Source: Erythrobacter oryzae
GTDB taxonomy: Bacteria > Pseudomonadota > Alphaproteobacteria > Sphingomonadales > Sphingomonadaceae
Reading direction: 5' to 3'
DNA: 64,000 bases
Assembly: GCF_030271515.1 (NCBI RefSeq)
Contig: NZ_JASCXI010000001.1
Span: forward strand, 911,921 to 975,920
Position numbers and translations under genes: made by a program. The notes under the pieces are model-generated. The model was given only the letters and a program-made list of their open reading frames with translations, did not search any database and was not told where the DNA came from. Positions 34,787 to 43,370 of the stretch are shown here, piece after piece (within the stretch, counting starts at the first letter, position 1; each line of letters starts with the position of its first letter).

Positions 34787-35821
34787 TCACCCGGCGGCGT
34801 TGGTCTGTTCCAGAATCCACTCGGGGATCGCTTCCTGCCTGAGGTCGGCAAGCTCCAGCCCCTGCGCGCGCACCGCGTCATAGCGTTCGCGCGGGGCGTA
34901 GTCGGCGGGGCGCTGGACGAAGATCTTGCCCTTGGTCTCGGCGAGGATCGCAATGCCGCGCACGCCGTCGTTGCCGCTGCCCGTCAGCAGTCCGCCGAGC
35001 GCGGGCAGGCCGCTCCTCGCAAGGCTTCCGAACAAGAGGTCGGCCGACGGGCGGCAGCCGTTCACCGGATCGCGCTCGACCAGCCGGAGGCGCGGCGGTT
35101 CGCCCGCCTCGACCACCACGTGGCGCGTGGGATCATGCGCGAGCCACACTTTGCCCGGCTCGAGGCTGACGCCGTCCACCGCATCGCCCAACTGGCACGG
35201 CAGCGAATGGCGCATCGCGCGCACCGCGTTCTCGACCGCGGCCGGATCGGCATCGAACAGCACGATGGTCGGCGGGCAATTGGCGTCATAGGCGGCGAGC
35301 ACCTGGCGCGCGCTCTCGATCCCCGCCGACCCGCAGGCGAGCGCGACGATGCGGCCATCGGAGCGATATTTCGCCCCGCCACCCTCGCCGCCCTCGGCAT
35401 CCTCGCCACCGGGCTTCAGCTCGCCCGATGCGGCCTTGAGCACGATGTCGCCCAGCTGGCGCACGGTCGCGTCGAACTCCTCGCGCGAGGTGTGCAGCGG
35501 CTTGGGGAAGCAGTGCACCGCGCCCAGCTCGAGCGCGCGGCGCGCGGTGCCGGTGCCGGCCTGGGTGATCGAGGAGAGCATGATCACCGGCATCGGCCGG
35601 GTTTCCATCACCTCCTCGAGGAATTCCATGCCGCTCTTGCCCGGCATCTCGACATCCAATGTCAGCACATCGGGCTTCAGCTTGTCGAGCTGCTCGCGGG
35701 CGTCATCGGCATTCTTGGCGGTACCGCACACGGTCACCCCCTTGGCATTGTCGAGAATGTCGCAGAACAGCGCGCGCATCGCGGCGGAATCGTCGACTAC
35801 CAGTACCCGTACATTGGCCAT
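34787..35821 (-). CDS. CheB-like response regulator with altered methylesterase active site
   Basis: A 344-residue protein with CheB domain order. The receiver domain (residues 1-120) is intact, with phosphoacceptor Asp56 (LTLDVEMPGKSG), Ser (MLSS) and Lys (FPKPL). The C-terminal domain keeps the Ser (ACGSAG) and Asp (LLTGSGNDG) of the triad. The usual QHM His, however, is replaced by FDA, so Asp stands in for His. Methylesterase or deamidase activity is therefore doubtful. It is divergent from a receptor with a CheB/CheR tether tail; a second, intact CheB is encoded at 52590. Confidence 0.82.
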   Translation of the reverse strand: MANVRVLVVDDSAAMRALFCDILDNAKGVTVCGTAKNADDAREQLDKLKPDVLTLDVEMPGKSGMEFLEEVMETRPMPVIMLSSITQAGTGTARRALELGAVHCFPKPLHTSREEFDATVRQLGDIVLKAASGELKPGGEDAEGGEGGGAKYRSDGRIVALACGSAGIESARQVLAAYDANCPPTIVLFDADPAAVENAVRAMRHSLPCQLGDAVDGVSLEPGKVWLAHDPTRHVVVEAGEPPRLRLVERDPVNGCRPSADLLFGSLARSGLPALGGLLTGSGNDGVRGIAILAETKGKIFVQRPADYAPRERYDAVRAQGLELADLRQEAIPEWILEQTNAAG

Positions 35822-36004
35822 GTTCGCTCAGCCTCTTGATTGACGCCTCGCAATAGGCCGCCAGCACCGAACAAATTCGCGCGGGCGCCTTAGGGGGAAG
35901 CGCATAGCGCCGCAGCAGGGCAGCCTTATCAACCAAGCGCTTAGTTGAGACCTTGTTACACGGCCGCGCAAACCTGCCGCCGGGCTCTGACAGGGTGAAC
36001 TGCA

Positions 36005-37903
36005 ATGACGATCGAGAAGTATTCGCGGATCGCCGGCATGACGCTGTGCTCCATGCTGACGGCGATCCTGCTGCTGGCCGGGATCGGCATCAATCACATC
36101 CGCAACGGCGGCCCGCTCGACAATGGCGAGCAGTTGCTGTCGGATTTCCGCGCGGACATCCTGCCGCCGCCAGCCTTTCTGGTCGAAAGTTTCGCCAATG
36201 CGAGCATCATGGCGATCCACCGTGATGCCTATGCGATCAACGAAAAGCGGCTCGCCGATCTCGAGAAGACCTACTGGGATTCCCAGCAACGCTGGGCGCA
36301 GAGCGCGATGTCGGATGATCTGAAGGCCGGTCTGGCGGCAAACGCGCAGACGACCGGCAAGGCCTTCTGGGACGAGGTCAACCAGTCGCTGAAGCCCGCC
36401 GCCCGGCGCTGGGACCAGCCGGCCATCGCCGCCTCGCACCGCCGCCTGCTGAAAATCTACCGCGCCCACCGCGCAGGCATCAACGATCTGGTCGCCCGCA
36501 GCGAAAAGGAGACCGCGGCGTCGATGGAAGAAAATTCCTTCGTCCAGATCCTGATCATCTCCGGCGCTTGCATTTCCGTGCTGCTGGTTATGGGGATCTT
36601 TGTGGTCGCCTATCTGGCCTTCCGCCGCAAGGTGCTCTGGCCGATCTACATCACCATCGAGACCATGCGCGACATGGCGGCGGGCAATGTCGATGCCGGG
36701 ATCACCACCAACCACCGGAACGACGAGATCGGCACGATGACCCGCGCCATCGAAACCTTCCGCGCGGCGATGAAATCCGACAAGGCCCGCTCGGCCGAGC
36801 AGGCCGAGGTGGTCGACACGCTCTCGGGCGCGCTGGACAGGCTCGCGGCAGGCGACCTCACGCACCGCATCACCGCGATGCCTCCGGGCGAGCATGAGCG
36901 GCTGCAGGAAGCATTCAACGCCTCGGTCGGGCGGCTCGAGACGATGATCGGGCAGGTGCGCGCCACGGTGGGCGGGGTCACGACCGGCTCGGACGAGATC
37001 CGCGCCGCCTCCGAAGACCTCGCGCTGCGGAACGAGCAGCAGGCTGCCAGCCTCGAGGAGACCGCTGCATCCGTCGGCCAGACCGTCGCCCTCACCCGCC
37101 AGTCGGCCGAGAATGCCAGCGCCGCCAAGAGCGCCATCGCCCAGACCCACCAGCGCGCCACCGAAGGCGGCGCCGTGGTCGGCAAGGCGGTCGCGGCGAT
37201 GGGCGCGATCGAGCAGTCCGCGCGCGAGATCACCCAGATCATCGACGTGATCGACGGGATCGCGTTCCAGACCAATCTTCTGGCCCTGAATGCGGGGGTC
37301 GAGGCCGCACGCGCGGGCGAGGCCGGCAAGGGCTTCGCGGTCGTCGCCAACGAGGTCCGCGCGCTCGCCCAGCGCTCGGCCGAGGCGGCACGCGACATCA
37401 AGGCGCTGATCGACAAGTCGACCGCCCACGTCGGCGACGGGGTGAGCCTCGTCGGTGAGACCGGCACGCTGCTCGCCGAGATCGTCGGGCAGGTCGGCGC
37501 GGTGACCCGCCAGGTCGAGGAGATCGCCGAGACCACCGCCGCCCAGGCGACCAATCTCGAGCAGGTGAACAGCGCGGTCGGCACGATCGACCGGATGACC
37601 CAGCAGAACGCGGCGATGGTCGAGCAGTCGACCGCCGCGACCCGCAGCCTCTCGAGCGAAGCCCAGCGCCTCGGCGAGCTGGTCGCGCAGTTCCGGGTGA
37701 GCAGCGCAGGGCAGGCCGCTTACGCCGCCGCCCCCGCCTATGCTCCGCCGCCGCCGATGGCACTCCCCGCCGCCCGCAAGCCTGCCTCTGCCCCGCGCAA
37801 GGCTCCCCCGCCCCCGCCCGTGACCGGCAACCTCGCCCGCAAGGTCGAGCCTGCGCCGTCCGCCGCGCCCACGCTCGCCGAGGACGACTGGAGCGAGTTC
37901 TGA
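36005..37903 (+). CDS. methyl-accepting chemotaxis protein with C-terminal tether
   Basis: A 632-residue receptor. An N-terminal TM helix ([19 protein letters not shown]), a periplasmic helical domain (about 30-180) and a second TM ([25 protein letters not shown]) are followed by HAMP-like segments. The signalling hairpin has its tip at [33 protein letters not shown]. After a Pro-rich linker the protein ends AEDDWSEF, like the WEEF-type tail that docks CheR or CheB. The ligand is unknown. Its cytoplasmic half is nearly identical to the receptor at 47775. Confidence 0.95.
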   Translation: MTIEKYSRIAGMTLCSMLTAILLLAGIGINHIRNGGPLDNGEQLLSDFRADILPPPAFLVESFANASIMAIHRDAYAINEKRLADLEKTYWDSQQRWAQSAMSDDLKAGLAANAQTTGKAFWDEVNQSLKPAARRWDQPAIAASHRRLLKIYRAHRAGINDLVARSEKETAASMEENSFVQILIISGACISVLLVMGIFVVAYLAFRRKVLWPIYITIETMRDMAAGNVDAGITTNHRNDEIGTMTRAIETFRAAMKSDKARSAEQAEVVDTLSGALDRLAAGDLTHRITAMPPGEHERLQEAFNASVGRLETMIGQVRATVGGVTTGSDEIRAASEDLALRNEQQAASLEETAASVGQTVALTRQSAENASAAKSAIAQTHQRATEGGAVVGKAVAAMGAIEQSAREITQIIDVIDGIAFQTNLLALNAGVEAARAGEAGKGFAVVANEVRALAQRSAEAARDIKALIDKSTAHVGDGVSLVGETGTLLAEIVGQVGAVTRQVEEIAETTAAQATNLEQVNSAVGTIDRMTQQNAAMVEQSTAATRSLSSEAQRLGELVAQFRVSSAGQAAYAAAPAYAPPPPMALPAARKPASAPRKAPPPPPVTGNLARKVEPAPSAAPTLAEDDWSEF

Positions 37904-38023
37904 CGTTCCGCCAACGCGGGCTTTTAGCCGCCGCTTAGGGGAAAACCCCGAGGTCCCCGCCAGACAATCGCAAAGGGCGTCCCGCCTAGACTTTCATCGG
38001 GATCCGAGAACAGGGCAGACCTC

Positions 38024-39298
38024 ATGTTGAAGCAGATCGCAGTTTCCGATCTCGAACTGGGCATGTTCGTCCACAAGTTCGAGGGCGGGTGGTTCGACCA
38101 TCCCTTCTGGAAGGCCAAGTTCCTGATCGAGGACGCCGAGAAGCTCGCCACGATCAAGTCGAGCAAACTGCGCAGCGTAGTGATCGACACCGCCAAGGGC
38201 CGCGATGTCGGCAAGCCCGCGCCGCGGCCCTGCGAGGCCCGCCCGGCCCCCGCCGCCGCTGCCTCGCCCGCCGCGGCGCGCATCCGCAACATCAAGCAAC
38301 GCACCGCGGTGCAGGTCTCCTCCACGGGTCCCGTGACGATGACGCAGGAGCTCGACAGCGCCGCTGCCATCGCCGAGCAGGCGCGCGACAAGCTTCACAA
38401 GGCCTTCATCGCCGCCCGGCTCGGCAAGGCATTGGACGTGCGCAAGGTCGAGCCCGTGGTGAGCGACATCCTCGCCTCGGTCCGGCGCAACCCCCAGGCC
38501 TTCAGCGGACTGATGCGCTGCAAGCTCAAGAACGAGCTGAGCTTCCGCCACGCCCTGTCCGTCAGCGCGCTGATGGTGGCGCTCGCCGACCGGATGAAGC
38601 TGCCCGCGCAGGACATCCACAATTGCGGGCTCGCCGGGCTGCTGCTCGACATCGGGGTCAACCACCTGCCCTATGCGGGCGATCCGCCGGGCGGCGATTA
38701 TCGCAACCTCTCCGAGCGCATCTGGAACCAGCACGTGATCCTCGGCCACCGCGCACTCCAGAACGATGGCGACCTGCCGCAGCTGGTGCTGGATGCGTGC
38801 CTCTATCACCACGAGCGCATCGACGGGCGCGGCTATCCGCAGGGGACCAAGGGCGACGCCATCCCGCTGATCGCCCGCATGGCGGCGATCTGCGACAACT
38901 TCGACTTCCACCTCTCGGGCTTCGACCGCGGCAAGGCGCTCGACCCGGCCGCCGCGATCGAGACGATGCGCGCCGATACCGGCGCCTATGATCCCGAGAT
39001 CCTGCGCATCTTCGTCGAGACGGTCGGGATGTATCCGGTCGGCTCCTTCGTGATGCTGGCCAGCCGCAGGATCGCGATGGTGATCGACGAGGACCGCAAG
39101 GACCCGCTGCGCCCGGTGGTGCAGGTGTTCTATTCGCTCGACACGGGCGAGCGCATCCTGCCGCACCGCATCGCGCTCGCCGAGGGGAACGACAACGAGC
39201 GCATCCTCGGGATCGCGGACCTTGCCGGGCTCGATCTGCCGGCCGATCCGCAGCTGCGCGAGCTGGTGTTCCTCAGCGCCTATCGCAACCAGGCCTGA
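38024..39298 (+). CDS. HD-GYP domain protein with substituted HD motif
   Basis: A 424-residue protein. Residues 1-60 are a DUF3391-like N-terminal domain (LKQIAVSDLELGMFVHKF). Residues 170-330 are an HD-GYP domain, normally a c-di-GMP phosphodiesterase. The GYP part is intact (YHHERIDGRGYPQGTKG), as are RH (176) and QHVILGH. The eponymous HD, expected as LLHDIGK, reads LLLDIGV, so the metal-binding His is Leu208 and the Lys is Val. It may bind c-di-GMP without cleaving it, or act with altered metals. A strong terminator follows 26 bp after the stop. Confidence 0.85.
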   Translation: MLKQIAVSDLELGMFVHKFEGGWFDHPFWKAKFLIEDAEKLATIKSSKLRSVVIDTAKGRDVGKPAPRPCEARPAPAAAASPAAARIRNIKQRTAVQVSSTGPVTMTQELDSAAAIAEQARDKLHKAFIAARLGKALDVRKVEPVVSDILASVRRNPQAFSGLMRCKLKNELSFRHALSVSALMVALADRMKLPAQDIHNCGLAGLLLDIGVNHLPYAGDPPGGDYRNLSERIWNQHVILGHRALQNDGDLPQLVLDACLYHHERIDGRGYPQGTKGDAIPLIARMAAICDNFDFHLSGFDRGKALDPAAAIETMRADTGAYDPEILRIFVETVGMYPVGSFVMLASRRIAMVIDEDRKDPLRPVVQVFYSLDTGERILPHRIALAEGNDNERILGIADLAGLDLPADPQLRELVFLSAYRNQA

Positions 39299-39323
39299 GG
39301 CTCGCTTCAGGGTGCCCAGCAAA

Positions 39324-39355
39324 AAAGGGGCCGGCGATCGCTCGCCGGCCCCTTT
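39324..39355. terminator. bidirectional terminator
   Basis: A 14-bp perfect stem (AAAGGGGCCGGCGA) with loop TCGC, flanked by A-rich and T-rich runs on both sides. It lies between the convergent HD-GYP and TonB-receptor genes and should stop transcription of both. Confidence 0.9.
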
Positions 39356-39377
39356 GGTTTTGCGCAGGGTTGCAGTC

Positions 39378-41873
39378 TCAGAAGGCGAGCCGCAGCGAGG
39401 CCTGCACCGTCCGTCCGTTCGCCGCGCGGGCAAAGCCGATGCCGTTGGCCGGAACGCTCGCCTGGTTGACCTCGAAGATCCCGAGCGTGTTGAACAGGTT
39501 CTGCGCGCTCAGCGTGAATTGCAGGTTCTTGGCTGCCTGATACTCGGCAAAGGCGCCCACGGTGGTGAAGCCGGGCATGCGCAGCTGGTTGCTGTCCTGC
39601 GCGTAGGAGCTGGTGATCGTGACCACATTCGCCCCTGCGGCAAGCTTGCCGAAATCGACCGTCGGCACCGCGACCAGCACCCAATCGGGCTGGTGGCGCG
39701 GTTCCTTGCCAGTGAGCGCGGGGTTCAAGCGGTCCTCGGTGATCTTGGCGCGGGTATAGGTGGCCGCGAGTGTCAGGTTGAAGATCCCGCGCTGGAAGTT
39801 GCCCTCCAGTTCGACGCCATCGGCCTTGTAGGTGCGGTTGGTGGCATTGGCCGCGCCGTTGAGGACGTTCTGGTCCTCGGCCTCGACATGGAAGGCGGTG
39901 GCGTTGACGGTGATGCCGTTGCGGCGGAACTTGAAGCCGCCTTCGTACTGGATCACGTCGTCCTGCCGGTCGCCCGATGGGACATTGCCGGTGAGAGGGT
40001 CGACCGTGGGCGTGAACAACACCTTGTCCGCCGCCGCGCGCGCGCCCTTGCTGTAGCGCGCGAAGACCGAGAAGGGCTCGGCGACGCGGTAATTCACCCC
40101 GACCGAATAGTTGAGGTAGCCGTAGTCATAATTGACCGGCGCGGGGCGATCCAGGGGCAGGAAGGCGGTGCGCGCCTCGGCCGGGTTGATGATCCCGTCG
40201 CGGTTGAAATCGAAGCTGGTGAGGCCCACCCGCCCGCCGCCGAGGTCCGCGCCGAACAGCTGCCCGCGCACGCGCCCGCTGTCATAGCGCAGCGAGCCGC
40301 CCACGGCGAGCTTGCCGATGTGGAAATTGACCGAGCCATAGGGCGCCAGAACGCGGTAATCGACGTCGAAGATGCGCCGGAACAGGCTGCTCTCGCGCCC
40401 GAAGGCGAAGTAGCCGTTGAGGGTCTGCGGCTGGCCTGCGGCGTTGAAGATATCGACCTGCGCGGTGTTCCCGCCGCCGGCGGCATCGACGATCATCGCG
40501 GTGTGGAGCCAGGTCGTATCGAGCTCCTGCGTCACGTAATAGAGCCCCGCAGTCGTGGTCAGCTTCCCGCCGCCCACTTCCCACACCTTGCTGGCGCGCA
40601 GGTCGTTGGTGAAATTGTCGAGCGAGCGCGCGCGCACGAAGCTCACGAAATAGAGCGAGAGCAACCCGTTGCCATTGATCAGGCTGCCGCCCGGGATCGT
40701 CTGGCCCGCGAGCGGCCCGCTGGCATAGGCGGCGCTCGAGCCCGGCCCGCCGATGGAATTGGCGAAGGCGCTCACGGTGTTCTGGCGGTTGGGGAACATC
40801 CGGCTGAAATCGCCGCCATTGACCGCGTAGCGCATCTTTTCGGTGATGGTCCAACCGGCGATGTCGAACTGCGCCTCGAAGCCGATGGATTTGGACTTGG
40901 CGCTCTGCCCGGTGCTGATCGGGAGGGCGACCGGCTGGTTGTTGCGATCCAAGGTGATGACCGGACCGAGGAAGCCCGAGAGGGTCGAATCCCGCCTCAG
41001 GTCGAAGCCGGGGAAGCTGCGGATCTCGGGGTTCTCGTTGGTGCCGGTGATGTTGACCGCATAGGGCGCGAAGGTCGGCGAGCGGTCATCGAGCAGCTTG
41101 AAATAGGCGCGCACATAGCCGCCCTCGAAGGTGCGGGTGACGTTGGCTTTGATCTGCCCGCCGCGCCAGCCGGTGAAGCCGATATCGCGCGGGCCCTCGC
41201 CCTGGCGGTAGAAGCCGCCGACGTAGAAGCGGGTGTTTTCGCCGAGCTTGCCGCCGTAGTCGAAATCGATGCGCTTCTCGTCATAGTCGAGCCCGCTCGA
41301 GAACTGCGCGCGCCCGCCTTCCTGCTCGCCGGTGCGCGAGATGACGTTGACGATGCCGCCGGGCGAATTGGACGCGAAGGTCGAGGCCGATCCACCGCGG
41401 ATCGTCTCGATCGCGTTCACGGTGAAATCGTTCCTCAGATAGACGTCGGTCGCGACATTGAAGAGGTCGCCGAATTCGAGCACCGGCAGCCCGTCTTCCT
41501 GGAACTGCATGTATTTGGAGCCGCCCGCGGCAAGCGGAAGCCCGCGCACGGTGTAGTTGTTGTTGCCCTCGCCGATGCCCGTGGCGACGCGCAGGCCCGC
41601 CATCGTGCGCAGCACGTCGCCCAATGCGCGCGGGCCGAAGCGCTGGATGTCGTCGCCCTTGAGGCTGCTGGTCGAGGTCGCGCTGTCGAGCCGGTCGCGG
41701 CCCTTGGCCATGCCGGTCGAGAAGATTTCGGCGGCGGGCTTGGCGGGCGCTGCGGGTTGTTCTGCGGCCTCGGCCTCGGCGCTGTCTTCGGCCGCGTTGC
41801 TTTCGCCCGCATAGGCAGGCGCCGCGAACGCGGTGGTGGCGGCGAACAGCAGCAGTCTGGTTCTGGTTTTCAT
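39378..41873 (-). CDS. TonB-dependent receptor 1, with EF-hand loop
   Basis: An 831-residue outer-membrane receptor. It has a signal peptide (LLLFAATTAFAAPAYA), a plug domain with DDIQRFGPRALGDVLRTMAGLRV, VRGLPLAAGG and IRGGSASTFASNSPGGIVNVISR, and a 22-strand-type barrel ending in Phe (QASLRLAF). Within the barrel, codons at 40176-40211 encode DFNRDGIINPAE, a canonical 12-residue EF-hand calcium loop. The substrate is unknown. It is a paralogue of the receptor at 43371, sharing the plug sequence QEDGLPVLEFGD. It ends by the terminator at 39324-39355. Confidence 0.94.
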   Translation of the reverse strand: MKTRTRLLLFAATTAFAAPAYAGESNAAEDSAEAEAAEQPAAPAKPAAEIFSTGMAKGRDRLDSATSTSSLKGDDIQRFGPRALGDVLRTMAGLRVATGIGEGNNNYTVRGLPLAAGGSKYMQFQEDGLPVLEFGDLFNVATDVYLRNDFTVNAIETIRGGSASTFASNSPGGIVNVISRTGEQEGGRAQFSSGLDYDEKRIDFDYGGKLGENTRFYVGGFYRQGEGPRDIGFTGWRGGQIKANVTRTFEGGYVRAYFKLLDDRSPTFAPYAVNITGTNENPEIRSFPGFDLRRDSTLSGFLGPVITLDRNNQPVALPISTGQSAKSKSIGFEAQFDIAGWTITEKMRYAVNGGDFSRMFPNRQNTVSAFANSIGGPGSSAAYASGPLAGQTIPGGSLINGNGLLSLYFVSFVRARSLDNFTNDLRASKVWEVGGGKLTTTAGLYYVTQELDTTWLHTAMIVDAAGGGNTAQVDIFNAAGQPQTLNGYFAFGRESSLFRRIFDVDYRVLAPYGSVNFHIGKLAVGGSLRYDSGRVRGQLFGADLGGGRVGLTSFDFNRDGIINPAEARTAFLPLDRPAPVNYDYGYLNYSVGVNYRVAEPFSVFARYSKGARAAADKVLFTPTVDPLTGNVPSGDRQDDVIQYEGGFKFRRNGITVNATAFHVEAEDQNVLNGAANATNRTYKADGVELEGNFQRGIFNLTLAATYTRAKITEDRLNPALTGKEPRHQPDWVLVAVPTVDFGKLAAGANVVTITSSYAQDSNQLRMPGFTTVGAFAEYQAAKNLQFTLSAQNLFNTLGIFEVNQASVPANGIGFARAANGRTVQASLRLAF

Positions 41874-42016
41874 GGCATGGCTCCCCCCGTCTGTGCCGGA
41901 ATGACAACCAGCCCGGCTTCATCGAGTGACGCCTTGCGCGATATGTCCGCTCGTCTTGGCGGGGGTGAAAGCGGGGCCTAGGGACTGTCGCTAGGGAATG
42001 ACCGCAGGTGCCCGGC

Positions 42017-43132
42017 TCAGGCGAGGCCGCGCCAGTCGATCCATTCGCAATAGGGATGGCACAAGGCCGCCAGACGGCTCTCGCCGCGGTTGGCGCCGCC
42101 GTCCCATTGCGCGATCCTGAGTTCGACCGCGGCGCGATCGGCGCGCCATTCGACGCTGACGCGGGCGAGCGGGCGAGCGGGCTCGGCGCGGGCTCCGGCG
42201 AGCGCGAAGGCATGGTCGATCGCGGCACGCTCGTCAGCGCTCGCATATTGCAGCATCATCGAATGGAACACCACGCGGCGCACGCCCTCGGGCTGGGGCT
42301 CGGCGAAGCGCTGGAGCAGCCAGGCGCTTGCAAGCCCCGTGTCGACCCGTGGGGGCACGTCCTGCGCCATCCGCAAGGCCGCCGCCAGCCGCGCGGCGCG
42401 GGCGCTCTCGCCCGGCCAGAGATAGGCGGCGAGGCGCTCCCGGTCGGTCGCCTGCCCCGGATCGAGCGGGTGGAGATCGACGCCGCGCGCCGCCGTGACC
42501 GCGAGCGTGCCCGCAGGCAGGCTGGCGCCGCGCCACTCGGGTTCTATCCGCACCGTGCTCGTGTCCGCGCAGGCCCGCACCGCGCCGAGCCGCAAGGCAT
42601 AGCGGGGAAAGTTGAGATTGAGCCCCGCGCTCGCGCCCAGTTCGAGCACCTCGCAGGGCAGCGGCCCCGCGCGCGACAGTTCGAGCAGCGCTGCGACCAG
42701 CCCCGCGACCCGCGCGACCTCGTTGGTCTGGGTGGGATGCGCGAGCCAGCCGAGCAGCTCCTCGGCATGAACATCGAGCGCATGGGCCAGCGCCGCCTCG
42801 AGCGCGAAGGAAGAGGGCATCGCCCCGCCGCGGTAGAGCGCGCCGAGCACCCCCGCCTCGCGCCCGGCCAAGGCGAGCGCATGGAGCCCGGCATTGAGGC
42901 GGAAGATCACCCCGTCCGAGGCCAGATCGCCCGGCCAGTCCTCGATCCTCCCGAACACCGGCCCGCCGGTCTGCGGCAGAACCCGCGCGAGCGCCGCCAT
43001 CAGCGCGGCCGCGCGCGGCTTGCCGAAGCCGTGGGCCTTGGCCGCCTCGATCCGCAGCTGGCGCACCGCGCGCGCAGGTTCTGCGGCAGCGCCGGGTTCG
43101 CGCCGGAAAGCGGGGCCAGAGTTGGGAAACAT
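42017..43132 (-). CDS. DUF2332 family protein
   Basis: A 371-residue cytoplasmic protein of the DUF2332 family. Signatures are FRLNAGLHALALAG, LAHPTQTNEVARVAGLVAALL, LELGASAGLNLNFPRYAL (a methyltransferase-like glycine loop) and RVVFHSMMLQYAS. The ELGASAGLNL stretch suggests an AdoMet-type Rossmann fold, but no activity is established. I place the start at the ATG at 43132; a TTG at 43141 is also in frame and neither has a good ribosome binding site. It lies between the two TonB receptor genes, which may be coincidence. Confidence 0.8.
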   Translation of the reverse strand: MFPNSGPAFRREPGAAAEPARAVRQLRIEAAKAHGFGKPRAAALMAALARVLPQTGGPVFGRIEDWPGDLASDGVIFRLNAGLHALALAGREAGVLGALYRGGAMPSSFALEAALAHALDVHAEELLGWLAHPTQTNEVARVAGLVAALLELSRAGPLPCEVLELGASAGLNLNFPRYALRLGAVRACADTSTVRIEPEWRGASLPAGTLAVTAARGVDLHPLDPGQATDRERLAAYLWPGESARAARLAAALRMAQDVPPRVDTGLASAWLLQRFAEPQPEGVRRVVFHSMMLQYASADERAAIDHAFALAGARAEPARPLARVSVEWRADRAAVELRIAQWDGGANRGESRLAALCHPYCEWIDWRGLA

Positions 43133-43370
43133 CAAGGACAAGTACGCCGCCGGGGATCACCAAAGGGGAGGCCCTCCATAGGCCCGCTGCAACAACTTTC
43201 CTTCGCCCCCGCCTAGGGAAAAGCCGCAGGAACAGGGATTTGCCCGGCATTGCCGCACCCCCTCCCCGACCCCCCGTGACAATACCGAGCCGCTCCCGAT
43301 GGCATGGTTAAAACGCGCGGTCCTATCCGGCAGCCAAGCATTTCCGCCCACGATCCGGAGTTCCCGAGGC

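Noticed and set aside
38600..39298. HD-GYP protein as a broken gene
   Set aside because: The frame is full length with a conserved GYP motif and a clean terminator; a substituted HD motif is not evidence of decay.
39222..41981. 919-codon plus-strand frame over TonB receptor 1
   Set aside because: Antisense shadow; the receptor on the minus strand has clear plug, barrel and C-terminal Phe.
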